Source: Candidatus Gastranaerophilales bacterium (GTDB taxonomy: Bacteria; Cyanobacteriota; Vampirovibrionia; Gastranaerophilales; Gastranaerophilaceae). Taken from it: a stretch of DNA of 48,395 nt. Made by a program: the position numbers and the translations under genes. Each line of letters starts with the position of its first letter. Positions within the stretch are counted from its first letter, which is position 1. The notes below the pieces were generated by a model. It ran no database searches and was not told where the DNA came from. It worked only from the letters and a program-made list of their open reading frames with translations. The stretch spans positions 1-48,395 of the forward strand of contig UNSJ01000011.1 in assembly GCA_900548405.1 (NCBI GenBank), given 5' to 3'. Of this stretch, positions 8,976 through 16,430 are shown piece after piece.

Positions 8976-9155
8976 TTACTCCGCTTTGCTTGCCTTTCTT
9001 AATTTTGCCTCTCTAATACCCGCTTTAATCCGTTCACTTCTAACTTTCCATTCATACTGTTTAAACGCATTTTGAATAGTTTCTAACAATTCTTTAGATG
9101 CTGTACTCATACTCAAAGAGTTAAATACATCTGTCAGTAAATTTTGGTTTTTCAT
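8976..9155 (-). CDS. small protein with recombinase-like helix, possible recombination accessory
   Basis: 59 residues, starting at ATG 9155 behind AAAGGAAAG. The start codon overlaps the stop of the 58-residue ORF upstream (ATGA), and the recombinase starts 26 bp downstream, so the three form an operon. The C-terminal part RSERIKAGIREAKLRK resembles the segment after the catalytic domain in serine recombinases (compare SERVTAGMKEAFKQG in the neighbour). A directionality or accessory role is only a guess. No enzyme motif. Confidence 0.6.
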   Translation of the reverse strand: MKNQNLLTDVFNSLSMSTASKELLETIQNAFKQYEWKVRSERIKAGIREAKLRKASKAE

Positions 9156-9328
9156 TTTTCTTTCCTTTCTGCCGATATCGGCACAACATTTTTGCAATTA
9201 TTTAGGTAATCTTCTACCATAACAAATGCAAATTGGTACATTAAATCCCTAACATTTTCAATTTCATCGTCAGTTAGGTTTTTTGAATAATTTTTTAGGC
9301 ATTTGCGGCACGCCTTAATACTAAGCAT
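9152..9328 (-). CDS. 58-residue hypothetical protein
   Basis: Starts at ATG 9328 with AAAGGA nine bases upstream and ends in a 4-bp ATGA overlap with the next small gene. The N-terminus has Cys residues in ACRKCLKNY, then an acidic helix (LTDDEIENVRDLMYQF). It is the first gene of the recombinase operon. I do not recognise it. The good SD and coupling make it likely to be translated. Confidence 0.6.
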   Translation of the reverse strand: MLSIKACRKCLKNYSKNLTDDEIENVRDLMYQFAFVMVEDYLNNCKNVVPISAERKEK

Positions 9329-9431
9329 AGTTATCTATCCTTTGCAGTTGTATTAAGGTTCAGATGGTTTCCGTTGCCTTAAGATATATTCGTAATAACC
9401 GCCAAATTACTCGGAGGGTTTCCGTTATAAT

Positions 9432-10292
9432 TTAGCTCAATATTGAGTCTTCTTCGCTTAATGTTTTAATTTCTCCATTTTGCAAAGATATTCTTATTTC
9501 TTTAAAACTTTTTTCATCAAGATTTTCGATGTATTTGATAAAATCTTCTTTAGAAATACTATGATTATATTTTTTAGGTTTAATAAGTAAACCATTAATA
9601 TTTTTCTTTAAACTAATTTCTTTACATTCATCATCTATTAAACAATCCGCTATTGCACTCAGATTACCTCTATTTTGCTTGTTTACAACATCACAGGTAT
9701 TAACTGTCATGTTATATTCTTTATGAGGCATAAACGGCATACAGTAGTCGTAAAAAGGAAGAATTAAAACAGGTTTACAACAGCTTTTATCCATTTTTAA
9801 ATTAATATAAGCAGAGTCCTCAAGGAACAAAGATGCACTTCCGTCAAATTCTACAATAATAACGACTTTTCTTGTTGTCGCACATACATTTAAAAATGTT
9901 TCAAATAAATACTGTCGTTTCGTGTCGTTTAATTCAAAAATATCAGTCAGTGCTTTTTGTATTTGAATATTAGACATTCCATAAGTTTTTAAATCCTGAA
10001 TAATCCGTAACCGAACGACATCTGCAAGTGAAAATAACCGCCACCCGTTGCTACTCTCTCGATGTTTAACCAGTAATCCTTTTGCATCCCAGTCATTTAA
10101 TTTTCGTGATGTTATTTCAGGTATTAATTTAATAATCTGTTGCGGATAGTAACGAGGTTTATTAATATTTTCAACTTCTAATAAGACTTTTTTATAATCT
10201 ATAGTTTCAACTATGTTATCAAATTCCAAAAGGGAATTAATTTGTAAAAATGTCTTTTGACTTATGGAACTTGGCTTTTTAGAACTTGTCAT
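9432..10292 (-). CDS. MerR-family transcriptional regulator
   Basis: 286 residues. A MerR-type winged HTH lies at about residues 48-115: YYPQQIIKLIPEITSRKLNDW, then NGWRLFSLADVVRLRII and a dimer helix start. The C-terminal ~170 residues contain CC and single Cys residues (DKSCCKP, VNTCDVV, DDEC) but no domain I recognise. It could bind a metal or another ligand; that is inference. GAGG precedes ATG 10292. Two matching palindromes lie just upstream (10315-10369), suggesting autoregulation. It probably controls the recombinase operon downstream or its own gene. Confidence 0.82.
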   Translation of the reverse strand: MTSSKKPSSISQKTFLQINSLLEFDNIVETIDYKKVLLEVENINKPRYYPQQIIKLIPEITSRKLNDWDAKGLLVKHRESSNGWRLFSLADVVRLRIIQDLKTYGMSNIQIQKALTDIFELNDTKRQYLFETFLNVCATTRKVVIIVEFDGSASLFLEDSAYINLKMDKSCCKPVLILPFYDYCMPFMPHKEYNMTVNTCDVVNKQNRGNLSAIADCLIDDECKEISLKKNINGLLIKPKKYNHSISKEDFIKYIENLDEKSFKEIRISLQNGEIKTLSEEDSILS

Positions 10293-10314
10293 ATTAATAA
10301 CCTCTTTTTAAAAT

Positions 10315-10369
10315 TATACACTAATGTATATTTTTATATTGACATAGTTAAAATATACATGCAAGTATA
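10315..10369. promoter_or_regulatory. paired palindromic operators upstream of the MerR gene
   Basis: TATACA-CTAA-TGTATA (10315-10330) and TATAC-ATGCAA-GTATA (10354-10369). The second, read on the minus strand, and the first, read on the plus strand, both fit AATTATAC-N5/6-TGTATATTT. Their centres are 39 bp apart. The minus-strand reading of the first also contains TATAAT, so binding would cover the MerR promoter. Confidence 0.6.
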
Positions 10370-10423
10370 ATTCTTCGAAGTTTTAATAAAATTTTACAAA
10401 CTCCACCGTCAGCCACCGTTAAA

Positions 10424-10738
10424 TTAATCAACAAGAGCTTTTATAATTCTATAAGCATCTTTTACTCGTTCAGGATTATCTTTTAAAATTGTTGTGATTT
10501 CTTGAATTAAATCATCAGCGGGTGCATATTGTGCAAACTGAAATACATCAAAGTACCCGACATTCAATACCCGCATAATATTTTCTAATGTAATAAATGA
10601 TGGAAAATTTCTACCATTCTCAATATTACTAAGTGATGTTGGTTCAATTCCTGCTTTCTCTGCCAGAACTTCTTGGCTTAGTGAAGCTCTTTTGCGTAAT
10701 TCTTTTATTCTTAACCCTAATAATTTTCTGTTATCCAC
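10424..10738 (-). CDS. XRE-family repressor-like regulator
   Basis: 104 residues with a complete HTH_3 domain at ~8-65: LGLRIKELRKRASLSQEVLAE, then PTSLSNIENGRNFPS. A short helical tail follows. The start is GTG at 10738, with GAGG eight bases upstream. Such proteins act as island or prophage repressors. It diverges from the PD-(D/E)XK gene, and inverted repeats lie in the shared intergenic region. Confidence 0.88.
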   Translation of the reverse strand: MDNRKLLGLRIKELRKRASLSQEVLAEKAGIEPTSLSNIENGRNFPSFITLENIMRVLNVGYFDVFQFAQYAPADDLIQEITTILKDNPERVKDAYRIIKALVD

Positions 10739-10740
10739 TG

Positions 10741-10792
10741 TTAATACCTCAATTTAAGCATTAACATCATGGTATTAAATTAAAATGTTAAT
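10741..10792. promoter_or_regulatory. inverted-repeat operator region for the XRE regulator
   Basis: Two interleaved inverted repeats: TTAATACC (10741-10748) with GGTATTAA (10771-10778), and ATTAACAT (10760-10767) with ATGTTAAT (10785-10792). The position between the divergent XRE and nuclease-like genes fits an operator. Confidence 0.5.
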
Positions 10793-10820
10793 TTACATAA
10801 ATTCAAAATGGAGTTTTGGC

Positions 10821-10850
10821 TTGATTAAATTGTTTCAGTTGAGATATAAT
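10821..10850 (+). promoter_or_regulatory. probable promoter of the PD-(D/E)XK gene
   Basis: -35 TTGATT, 18-bp spacer, -10 TATAAT, about 56 bp before the ATG. Confidence 0.5.
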
Positions 10851-10906
10851 CATTTTGAATTAGAGATTTTAGTTATTTTTACAGTTGAACTTGAAAGGAG
10901 AACGCA

Positions 10907-11941
10907 ATGAGTTTATTATTGTGTCATATTGCTAATAGTGTTGGAACATCAACTGAAGATATTGCAACAATGAGTCTGCATTATATCCTACAAAATTCGA
11001 CAACTGCTCGTGATACTTTATTGGACTATATCGGAACTGAATTAGGTCTCCCGTTTGAAAAAGATTTACATTTTGAGCTTCAATCATGCGGAGAAAATCT
11101 TGAAAGACCTGATATGTCTTTAAGGAATACGCATAATGATGAAATCCTTATTTTTGAGATGAAGTTTTGGGCAAATTTAACTGATAATCAACCAAATACC
11201 TACCTTGAACGCTTGGAGAAAAAGGGTGGGAAAGGACTTATATTTGTATGCCCTAAATCAAGGATTATATCTCTTGTCGAAGAACTTGCTACATCGGCAA
11301 ATTATGAAAAGCCTCAAGGAAGATTATTGCTAAAAGACGGAAAGCCGCCAATGCTTGTTTTGTCGTGGGAAGAAGTACTTGCAAAACTCGAAAATGTTTT
11401 ACAAGGTGATGCTTTGTATAATGATTTATTACAGTTAAAAGGTCTTACTGGAGAAATGGATAATCAGGATTTTAAACCGTTTACGGCAGGCGATTTAAAT
11501 GTTAATATGGCAAACCGCATTATTGATTATTACAGAATTGTTGACAAAATTGCAGACAGCCTTCTAATTCATAAAATCTGTAATTCAAAAGGGCTTAAAG
11601 CCTCTCCGCAAAAAGGTGGGTACTGTCGCTACTTAAGAATAGAGAATCCTTCGACTGGCTTAAGCATTCAATTTAGTTGTAATTTATGGCAAAAAGGGAT
11701 TTGCGGAAAAACAACTCCATTTTGGATGACATTTAAGACTATTGATGAAAACAATAATTGGGTTGCATATTCACCAAAACTCCGTTACAACTTGGATGAT
11801 AAGGGCAAAAAATTCATAATTGAAAAATCTGATAAGTCAGATATGCTGATTGTACCGCTTTATCCAAAACGCAATACAAATGAGTTTGAAATGGTTGATG
11901 ACTTGATAAAACAAGCAAAAGAGTATATTGACCTTCTTTAG
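10907..11941 (+). CDS. PD-(D/E)XK nuclease-like protein
   Basis: 344 residues. After ~55 residues comes a nuclease-fold core: RPDMSL (the D), a hairpin, then IFEMKFW, giving the E-x-K pair, followed by NQPNTYLE, a Gln-containing helix typical of this superfamily. The C-terminal ~170 residues (PFTAGDLNVN...) are of unknown function. AAAGGAG precedes the ATG. It sits in the cargo part of the island and ends 4 bp inside the convergent 124-residue gene. A defence or restriction role is plausible from fold and location, but no methyltransferase or helicase partner is adjacent. Confidence 0.7.
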   Translation: MSLLLCHIANSVGTSTEDIATMSLHYILQNSTTARDTLLDYIGTELGLPFEKDLHFELQSCGENLERPDMSLRNTHNDEILIFEMKFWANLTDNQPNTYLERLEKKGGKGLIFVCPKSRIISLVEELATSANYEKPQGRLLLKDGKPPMLVLSWEEVLAKLENVLQGDALYNDLLQLKGLTGEMDNQDFKPFTAGDLNVNMANRIIDYYRIVDKIADSLLIHKICNSKGLKASPQKGGYCRYLRIENPSTGLSIQFSCNLWQKGICGKTTPFWMTFKTIDENNNWVAYSPKLRYNLDDKGKKFIIEKSDKSDMLIVPLYPKRNTNEFEMVDDLIKQAKEYIDLL

Positions 11942-12312
11942 GCTCTATCAAGCCAGTATGTTTTTACTTTACAGCGAGGGTCATTAATTAAAGCTTTATT
12001 AAGTACCCAAGTAGTTTCAAGCGGGTCTCCCATCGTCCAGTATTGATAATCTTCGATACAAAGCATTGTGTAAATGCGTTTTTGAAATTTTGCTCGTTCG
12101 CCGTTTTGTCGGATAAATATAACAGCATCCTCAAAGGCCTTTCGTTCAGCTTTGCAGATGTCGCAGTTATTTGTGCATTTCCCCTCAACCTTTGTCTTTT
12201 CACAAGGAAAACTCAAAATGTATTCATGCGGAGCAAAGTTTTCAAAAGTCTTTGCATTTTTCCAAGTCTTACTACTGATATAATTTGTAAAATCTTCTAA
12301 TGAATAAGTCAT
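11938..12312 (-). CDS. 124-residue hypothetical protein with Cys cluster
   Basis: No family recognised. The middle contains CEKTKVEGKCTNNCDIC, four cysteines that could bind zinc or another metal, and the C-terminus contains YQYWTMGDPLETTWVLNKAL. No signal peptide. The start at 12312 lacks a clear SD. It converges on the PD-(D/E)XK gene with a 4-bp overlap and diverges from the PDZ gene. Confidence is in the reading frame rather than in any function. Confidence 0.55.
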   Translation of the reverse strand: MTYSLEDFTNYISSKTWKNAKTFENFAPHEYILSFPCEKTKVEGKCTNNCDICKAERKAFEDAVIFIRQNGERAKFQKRIYTMLCIEDYQYWTMGDPLETTWVLNKALINDPRCKVKTYWLDRA

Positions 12313-12367
12313 ACTAATATATTACACTACTTTAGTTATAAATACAAATTTGAAATGTAGTTTTATC

Positions 12368-12395
12368 TTGACAATACAGTTTAAATTTGTAATAT
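12368..12395 (+). promoter_or_regulatory. probable promoter of the PDZ gene
   Basis: -35 TTGACA, 16-bp spacer, -10 TAATAT, 24 bp upstream of the start codon. Confidence 0.6.
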
Positions 12396-12418
12396 GAGGA
12401 TATAAAGGGGTGAAATTT

Positions 12419-13667
12419 ATGAAAAAGTTTGTTATATTTTTATTTCTTATGTTTAGTTTACAGTTGGTTACAACGGCTAAAGAAAGTGGTTGTGGTATCG
12501 AAATATACAAAATTTATAATACTAACCTAAAAATGCCTTTATTAATTACTAATGTTGAAGCTGCTTCTCCTGCTGATACGTTAGGATTAAAAGCGGATAA
12601 TTTAAAAGATTAATACTAAAGAAACAAATACAATGACTTTAGAAGAATGTCTGTCTATTCTTAATAGGAATAAAGAAGTAAAACTTGAAGTTTCAGAATT
12701 TGATTTTTCTAATAAGCAAACTTTGACTATAAAAAATAAAAAAGGATTTTCTACCCAAAAAGCAGACTTGAAAATTCCTCTTAAAAATTTGTCTAAAAAT
12801 CGTATTTATCCAATACTAAAACATGAAAATTCTCTCGAAAACTTATTATCTCAATATTTTTATACAAGAAACCCTGATTATAAATGGAGTAATCTAACAA
12901 ATAAAGAAATCGATAATGAAGACATTAAAAAAATACAAAAACCTTATCAGGCATACCTAAATAACAAAAACAATATGGAATTTAATAAAAAACTTTATGA
13001 TGGAATAAACACATTTATAAAACAGTATAAAGAAATAAATGAATGGGAAATTAATGACTTGAAAAACATTTTAGTTTCGTATGATAAAATATCTGATACC
13101 GCATCCGAAGAGGAAGTTATAAATGATGTAAAAAAGCTAAATATAACTAATTCAGAATATTTTATTAATAATTCTATAAACAGAAGAAAAGAAAGAATAA
13201 AAACTTGGACAACAATGGCTAAAGACATTAAAGATTATAGTGTCGCTTACGAAACAAAACGGGAAAAAACAACTTCAAAAATTACTACCCCATATTTTAT
13301 AGATAATGTGGATTTTAGAGAAATCCTTTGGGGATGGCAAATGCAAAAACAACCTCAAAAGAATGGTATTTATGTAATATCTTCAGGAACAGGAGCATAC
13401 ATATTACAATCTGTTAGCGGGGGGTTTTTGGTAACTGCTCAACCGACTAGATTGTCAGTCAATCCAAGAATAATTTATATATTATCTAAGAGGCAGTATG
13501 CTGATAATGATTGGATTAAAGACAATTTGTTTATGGTTTTTGACGGCTATTACAGTTATAAAAATGCACTCGGAATTGTAAATAAGATTTACAAATTTAA
13601 AGAAATCCCGCAAGAAGAATATTGGAACAGAATTAGACCGCAAAAATATTATTTTATTAACTTTTAA
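12419..13667 (+). pseudogene. frameshifted secreted PDZ-domain protein
   Basis: Two frames that read as one protein. The first (12419-12613, ATG behind AAGGGG) has a signal peptide (KKFVIFLFLMFSLQLVTTA) and the first half of a PDZ domain (VEAASPADTLGLKAD). The second frame, open from 12606, carries INTKETNTMTLEECLSIL, the second half of the same PDZ domain, then ~320 residues without a recognised domain, rich in Asn and Lys. A one-base insertion or two-base loss near 12606-12613 explains the break. If not an assembly error, the gene is dead or needs frameshifting. ATG 12633 lacks an SD. Confidence 0.75.
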
Positions 13668-14833
13668 TCAGAATTTCTTTGTATTACCGGTTGATATAGC
13701 CAATCTCCATTCTCTTTAATATAACCCCAATAATTTTGTAAGTAATCATAATTTAATGCATCTAAAATTATGGATGCATCATTTGTAGAAAAATAGCTAT
13801 CTTCCGTTAGTTCAGAAGAAAATAGTAATTTACAAAGCTTCCAAACAAAAGACTTTTCTATTTCTTCTTTGCTTTTTAAATTATAAACTCGTTCTAAATC
13901 TTCTATTGTTGGAAGATAAAATGTTTGCTTTTCTGTAATGTGATTGTCACTAAAATAATATTTTATAAATATATGCATCAAACTATATATTGCAATTAAA
14001 GTATTATCTGCCCATAATTCTACATTAAACCAATAGTAATAATCATCATAGCATGAATGATTAGGTCTGTTTCTGTAATCCCAATACTCTTTGCACAATG
14101 CTGTTTCTGCTAATAACTGGGCATAATTATTAGCTTTTTCAATATTTACTAATTTATCATAATATAATTGCGGGATAACAATCTTAAATTTATGATTTCT
14201 TGCGTAATAATAAGCGTCTTCACTAATTTCTTCATTTTCATATCTTCTTGGACGTTTCCAATTTTTAATATCATCAAGATACATTGAGAACCTTTCTAAA
14301 ATAGGAAGATGTTCTCCTCGCTTGCGTGCAAATAATTCTTCTAATTCTGCTTTTATGCAACACTCATCTTTTGGTGTGTTTCTATCCGAATTTCTTGAAT
14401 ATATCCATTCTTTCCTAACTGTAACTTTTTTGCCATCAGATTTCTGTGCTTGGCACTCTTTATTCAAAACATACGGTAATTCCCTAGCAACTGGCATAAT
14501 TTTTATAATATCAATATACCCGCAATCGGTTTGTTCTCTGATTAATTCAATATTTGGAATAACTGACATATAATTTCTTAAAGTTTGAATAACATCAGCA
14601 CTTTGTCGGCAATTATTATCTGCACTTACATCATGAATTATTTTCTCTTTTGTAGATTTATCTTCTTCTATACCAATGACAATATACCTGTCAAAACTAT
14701 CTGTAAGCGAGTTACTCATACATAATATGTCGTGTATCATATCAACTTCGCCTAATTTATCTTTAGAGTACCACTCTCGCTTAAAATCTATGTAATCATT
14801 TTCTACCGATGCCGACAAATTATCCCAAAGCAT
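13664..14833 (-). CDS. AlbA_2 (Schlafen-like) DNA-binding domain protein
   Basis: 389 residues. The N-terminal ~170 residues match AlbA_2/Slfn: VENDYIDFKREWY, then DRYIVIGIEEDKSTKE, then a late GYIDIIKIMP strand. The remainder is helical and Tyr/Trp rich with no family I know. AlbA_2 proteins are nucleic-acid binding and often occur in anti-phage or regulatory contexts. AAGGAG for this ATG is inside the last codons of the HNH gene, and the two frames overlap by 14 bp, so translation is coupled. The stop overlaps the convergent PDZ gene by 4 bp. Confidence 0.75.
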   Translation of the reverse strand: MLWDNLSASVENDYIDFKREWYSKDKLGEVDMIHDILCMSNSLTDSFDRYIVIGIEEDKSTKEKIIHDVSADNNCRQSADVIQTLRNYMSVIPNIELIREQTDCGYIDIIKIMPVARELPYVLNKECQAQKSDGKKVTVRKEWIYSRNSDRNTPKDECCIKAELEELFARKRGEHLPILERFSMYLDDIKNWKRPRRYENEEISEDAYYYARNHKFKIVIPQLYYDKLVNIEKANNYAQLLAETALCKEYWDYRNRPNHSCYDDYYYWFNVELWADNTLIAIYSLMHIFIKYYFSDNHITEKQTFYLPTIEDLERVYNLKSKEEIEKSFVWKLCKLLFSSELTEDSYFSTNDASIILDALNYDYLQNYWGYIKENGDWLYQPVIQRNSD

Positions 14834-15515
14834 TACTATTCTCCTTTGATTTTAAATATTTATGTTCTTCTTCATTTGCAATTTCATGCATTAAATCCAT
14901 AAGAGTAAACTCTCTTTTATTATTCCAATCGCAAATATAACCTTGCGGAATAACAAAATTATTATCAAATTTTTTACAAATACCGAACATTTTTCTCCAA
15001 TAATTGTATAGGCAAACATCCGCTATAATATATTCACCATCATCTACAAAGGTACAATAATGAGCAAATTTTGGTACTATTGTGGTACAAGCAAGAGATT
15101 CTTTACCCATTTTACAATGGTACCAATCATTATCACCTTGCATAATCCAATTTCTAAATCCATCAAATTCCGAACGCAAAACATAATCTTTTCCCATCAA
15201 TTTTGCTAAAGAGTTTAAAGCAATTTTACCAAAAGTCCGAGAATCAGCCTCTCTATTAAAAACATATTTAGGTGCAAACCTATTCTTTTTATTCTCTTTG
15301 CTAGGTTTTTTGTTAAATCCATGGACTAAACGTGCTATTATGATTTCAGAAGTGCGAAAGGTTTTTACTTCTAAATTATTTGCAAAGAACTCATTTGCTT
15401 GGTCGGATACTATTCCTACATCAAGTCGTTCAATCCCTCCTATCGCTTTGGGAAATATATGTTCTCGCTTGTTAAATGTCAAACCAACTTTGTCTTTATA
15501 ATAGATACATTGCAC
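14820..15515 (-). CDS. HNH endonuclease-like protein
   Basis: 231 residues. The N-terminus CIYYKDKVGLTFNKREHIFPKAIGG followed by DQANEFFANNLE aligns with the HNH pattern (E-H, later N, then LE). The usual zinc CxxC knuckles are largely gone (CIYY; VSDQAN), so metal binding may be altered. The rest is unrecognised. The start is GTG at 15515 with GAGGA nine bases upstream. It is first in a two-gene operon with the AlbA_2 gene. A nuclease effector role is inferred. Confidence 0.68.
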   Translation of the reverse strand: MQCIYYKDKVGLTFNKREHIFPKAIGGIERLDVGIVSDQANEFFANNLEVKTFRTSEIIIARLVHGFNKKPSKENKKNRFAPKYVFNREADSRTFGKIALNSLAKLMGKDYVLRSEFDGFRNWIMQGDNDWYHCKMGKESLACTTIVPKFAHYCTFVDDGEYIIADVCLYNYWRKMFGICKKFDNNFVIPQGYICDWNNKREFTLMDLMHEIANEEEHKYLKSKENSNALG

Positions 15516-15635
15516 AATATCAGTTCCTCTTAAATAAATTATACAATAAGTATAGAAACAAAATTTTGTACAATCTTATTTCAAATTAAATACTCTTGTA
15601 AAAATCTAGTATAATATATTGGAAGGAGACAAAAA

Positions 15636-15818
15636 ATGATAAAAATTCAAACTGAAGACGCAAAAAGATTACAAAAAGAATGGGGAGACAAACCTTGCCA
15701 TCATCCAGCTTGGGGCAAAGAATGTTATCTTGCAACTACAACAGGTGATTACGTTTGTTTGCAATGTGGATTAACTGCGAGTCCTGACTATTATGAAATC
15801 TTACGCAATATTCCTTAG
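15636..15818 (+). CDS. 60-residue zinc-ribbon-like small protein
   Basis: Excellent SD (GGAAGGAG) before ATG 15636 and a -10-like TATAAT at 15610-15615. The protein has HHPAWGKEC and VCLQCGL, giving paired Cys/His ligands likely to bind one zinc. No family recognised. It is the last gene before the right end of the island. Modification or nucleic-acid binding are both possible. Confidence 0.65.
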   Translation: MIKIQTEDAKRLQKEWGDKPCHHPAWGKECYLATTTGDYVCLQCGLTASPDYYEILRNIP

Positions 15819-15874
15819 CTCATAAAAATTGTTAAGTTCTATTACTATTTGGTTCCAACTATTTTTCACTAGGG

Positions 15875-15889
15875 GTACCATTTAATAAG
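15875..15889 (+). repeat. attR-like site
   Basis: GTACCATTTAATAAG, 13/15 identical to the left site and 14/15 to GTACCATTTAAAAAG at 353-367 after the tRNA-Lys 3' copy. It reads as a tRNA CCA end followed by its spacer and terminator. Confidence 0.6.
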
Positions 15890-15909
15890 CGCCGTTAAGG
15901 CGCTTTTTT
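15887..15909 (+). terminator. Rho-independent terminator, probably the original tRNA-Glu terminator
   Basis: Stem AAGCGCC / GGCGCTT, loop GTTAA, followed by TTTT. It sits 6 bases after the tRNA-like CCA, as a tRNA terminator would. Confidence 0.75.
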
Positions 15910-15945
15910 AGTGTGTTCATTTAATCTTGATTATACGTATTAAAA

Positions 15946-16398
15946 TTATTCTAACGGATTATTCAAATTTTCATAGAAAAAATACTGTTTTTTCGGCTGT
16001 TTAACTTTTTTATCTAACGGTTTGGAATCTATATTAAGCGTATCAATAAGTTTCAGATTAAAACGTTTATTTATATATTCATCTTTAATCACGCAACGTG
16101 AAAGATAAGGGTAAACGTCATCATCATCTGAGTCTGTAATATATTTATTGGTATTATCAAGATAGTAACATGGGTTATCTAAGTGTTTGCGAAGTTTTAT
16201 CTCGCCTTTTGGTCCAAGATAAGTTTCTTTCTTGCGCTGTTCAAACTGCTGAATATATGATGATCTTTGTTCATTATCAATAAATACGATGATGTTGTAT
16301 TTGTCTATATTTATATTTTCAATGTTCTCATATAAGCCTAAATCTATATCATAACCTTTGTTTTCTAATAATTTTATTAAAATTAAATCATCTCCCAT
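15946..16398 (-). pseudogene. C-terminal soluble part of the frameshifted glycosyltransferase-like gene
   Basis: The 150 residues from ATG 16398 contain DLILIKLLENKGYDIDLGLY and YNIIVFIDNEQRSSYI, a Rossmann-like alternation. The same frame stays open upstream to 16434 and reads IDNKNKILLFSN directly before this Met. It therefore continues the membrane protein encoded just upstream, whose frame stops at 16431. No SD precedes 16398. I treat it as the displaced C-terminal domain, not an independent gene. Confidence 0.65.
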
Positions 16399-16430
16399 AT
16401 TAGAGAAAAGTAAAATTTTATTTTTGTTAT

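Larger units (their letters stand above)
7488..15889. mobile_element. serine-recombinase island integrated at tRNA-Glu 3' end
   Basis: About 8.4 kb between two related 15-bp sites, containing a large serine recombinase next to the tRNA, MerR and XRE regulators, and a cargo of nuclease-like and unknown genes. No replication, conjugation or phage structural gene is seen. The right end is followed at once by a strong terminator. That terminator looks like the original tRNA-Glu terminator, because only a weak hairpin (7504-7522) now follows the tRNA. Boundaries rest on the repeat plus gene content. Confidence 0.75.
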
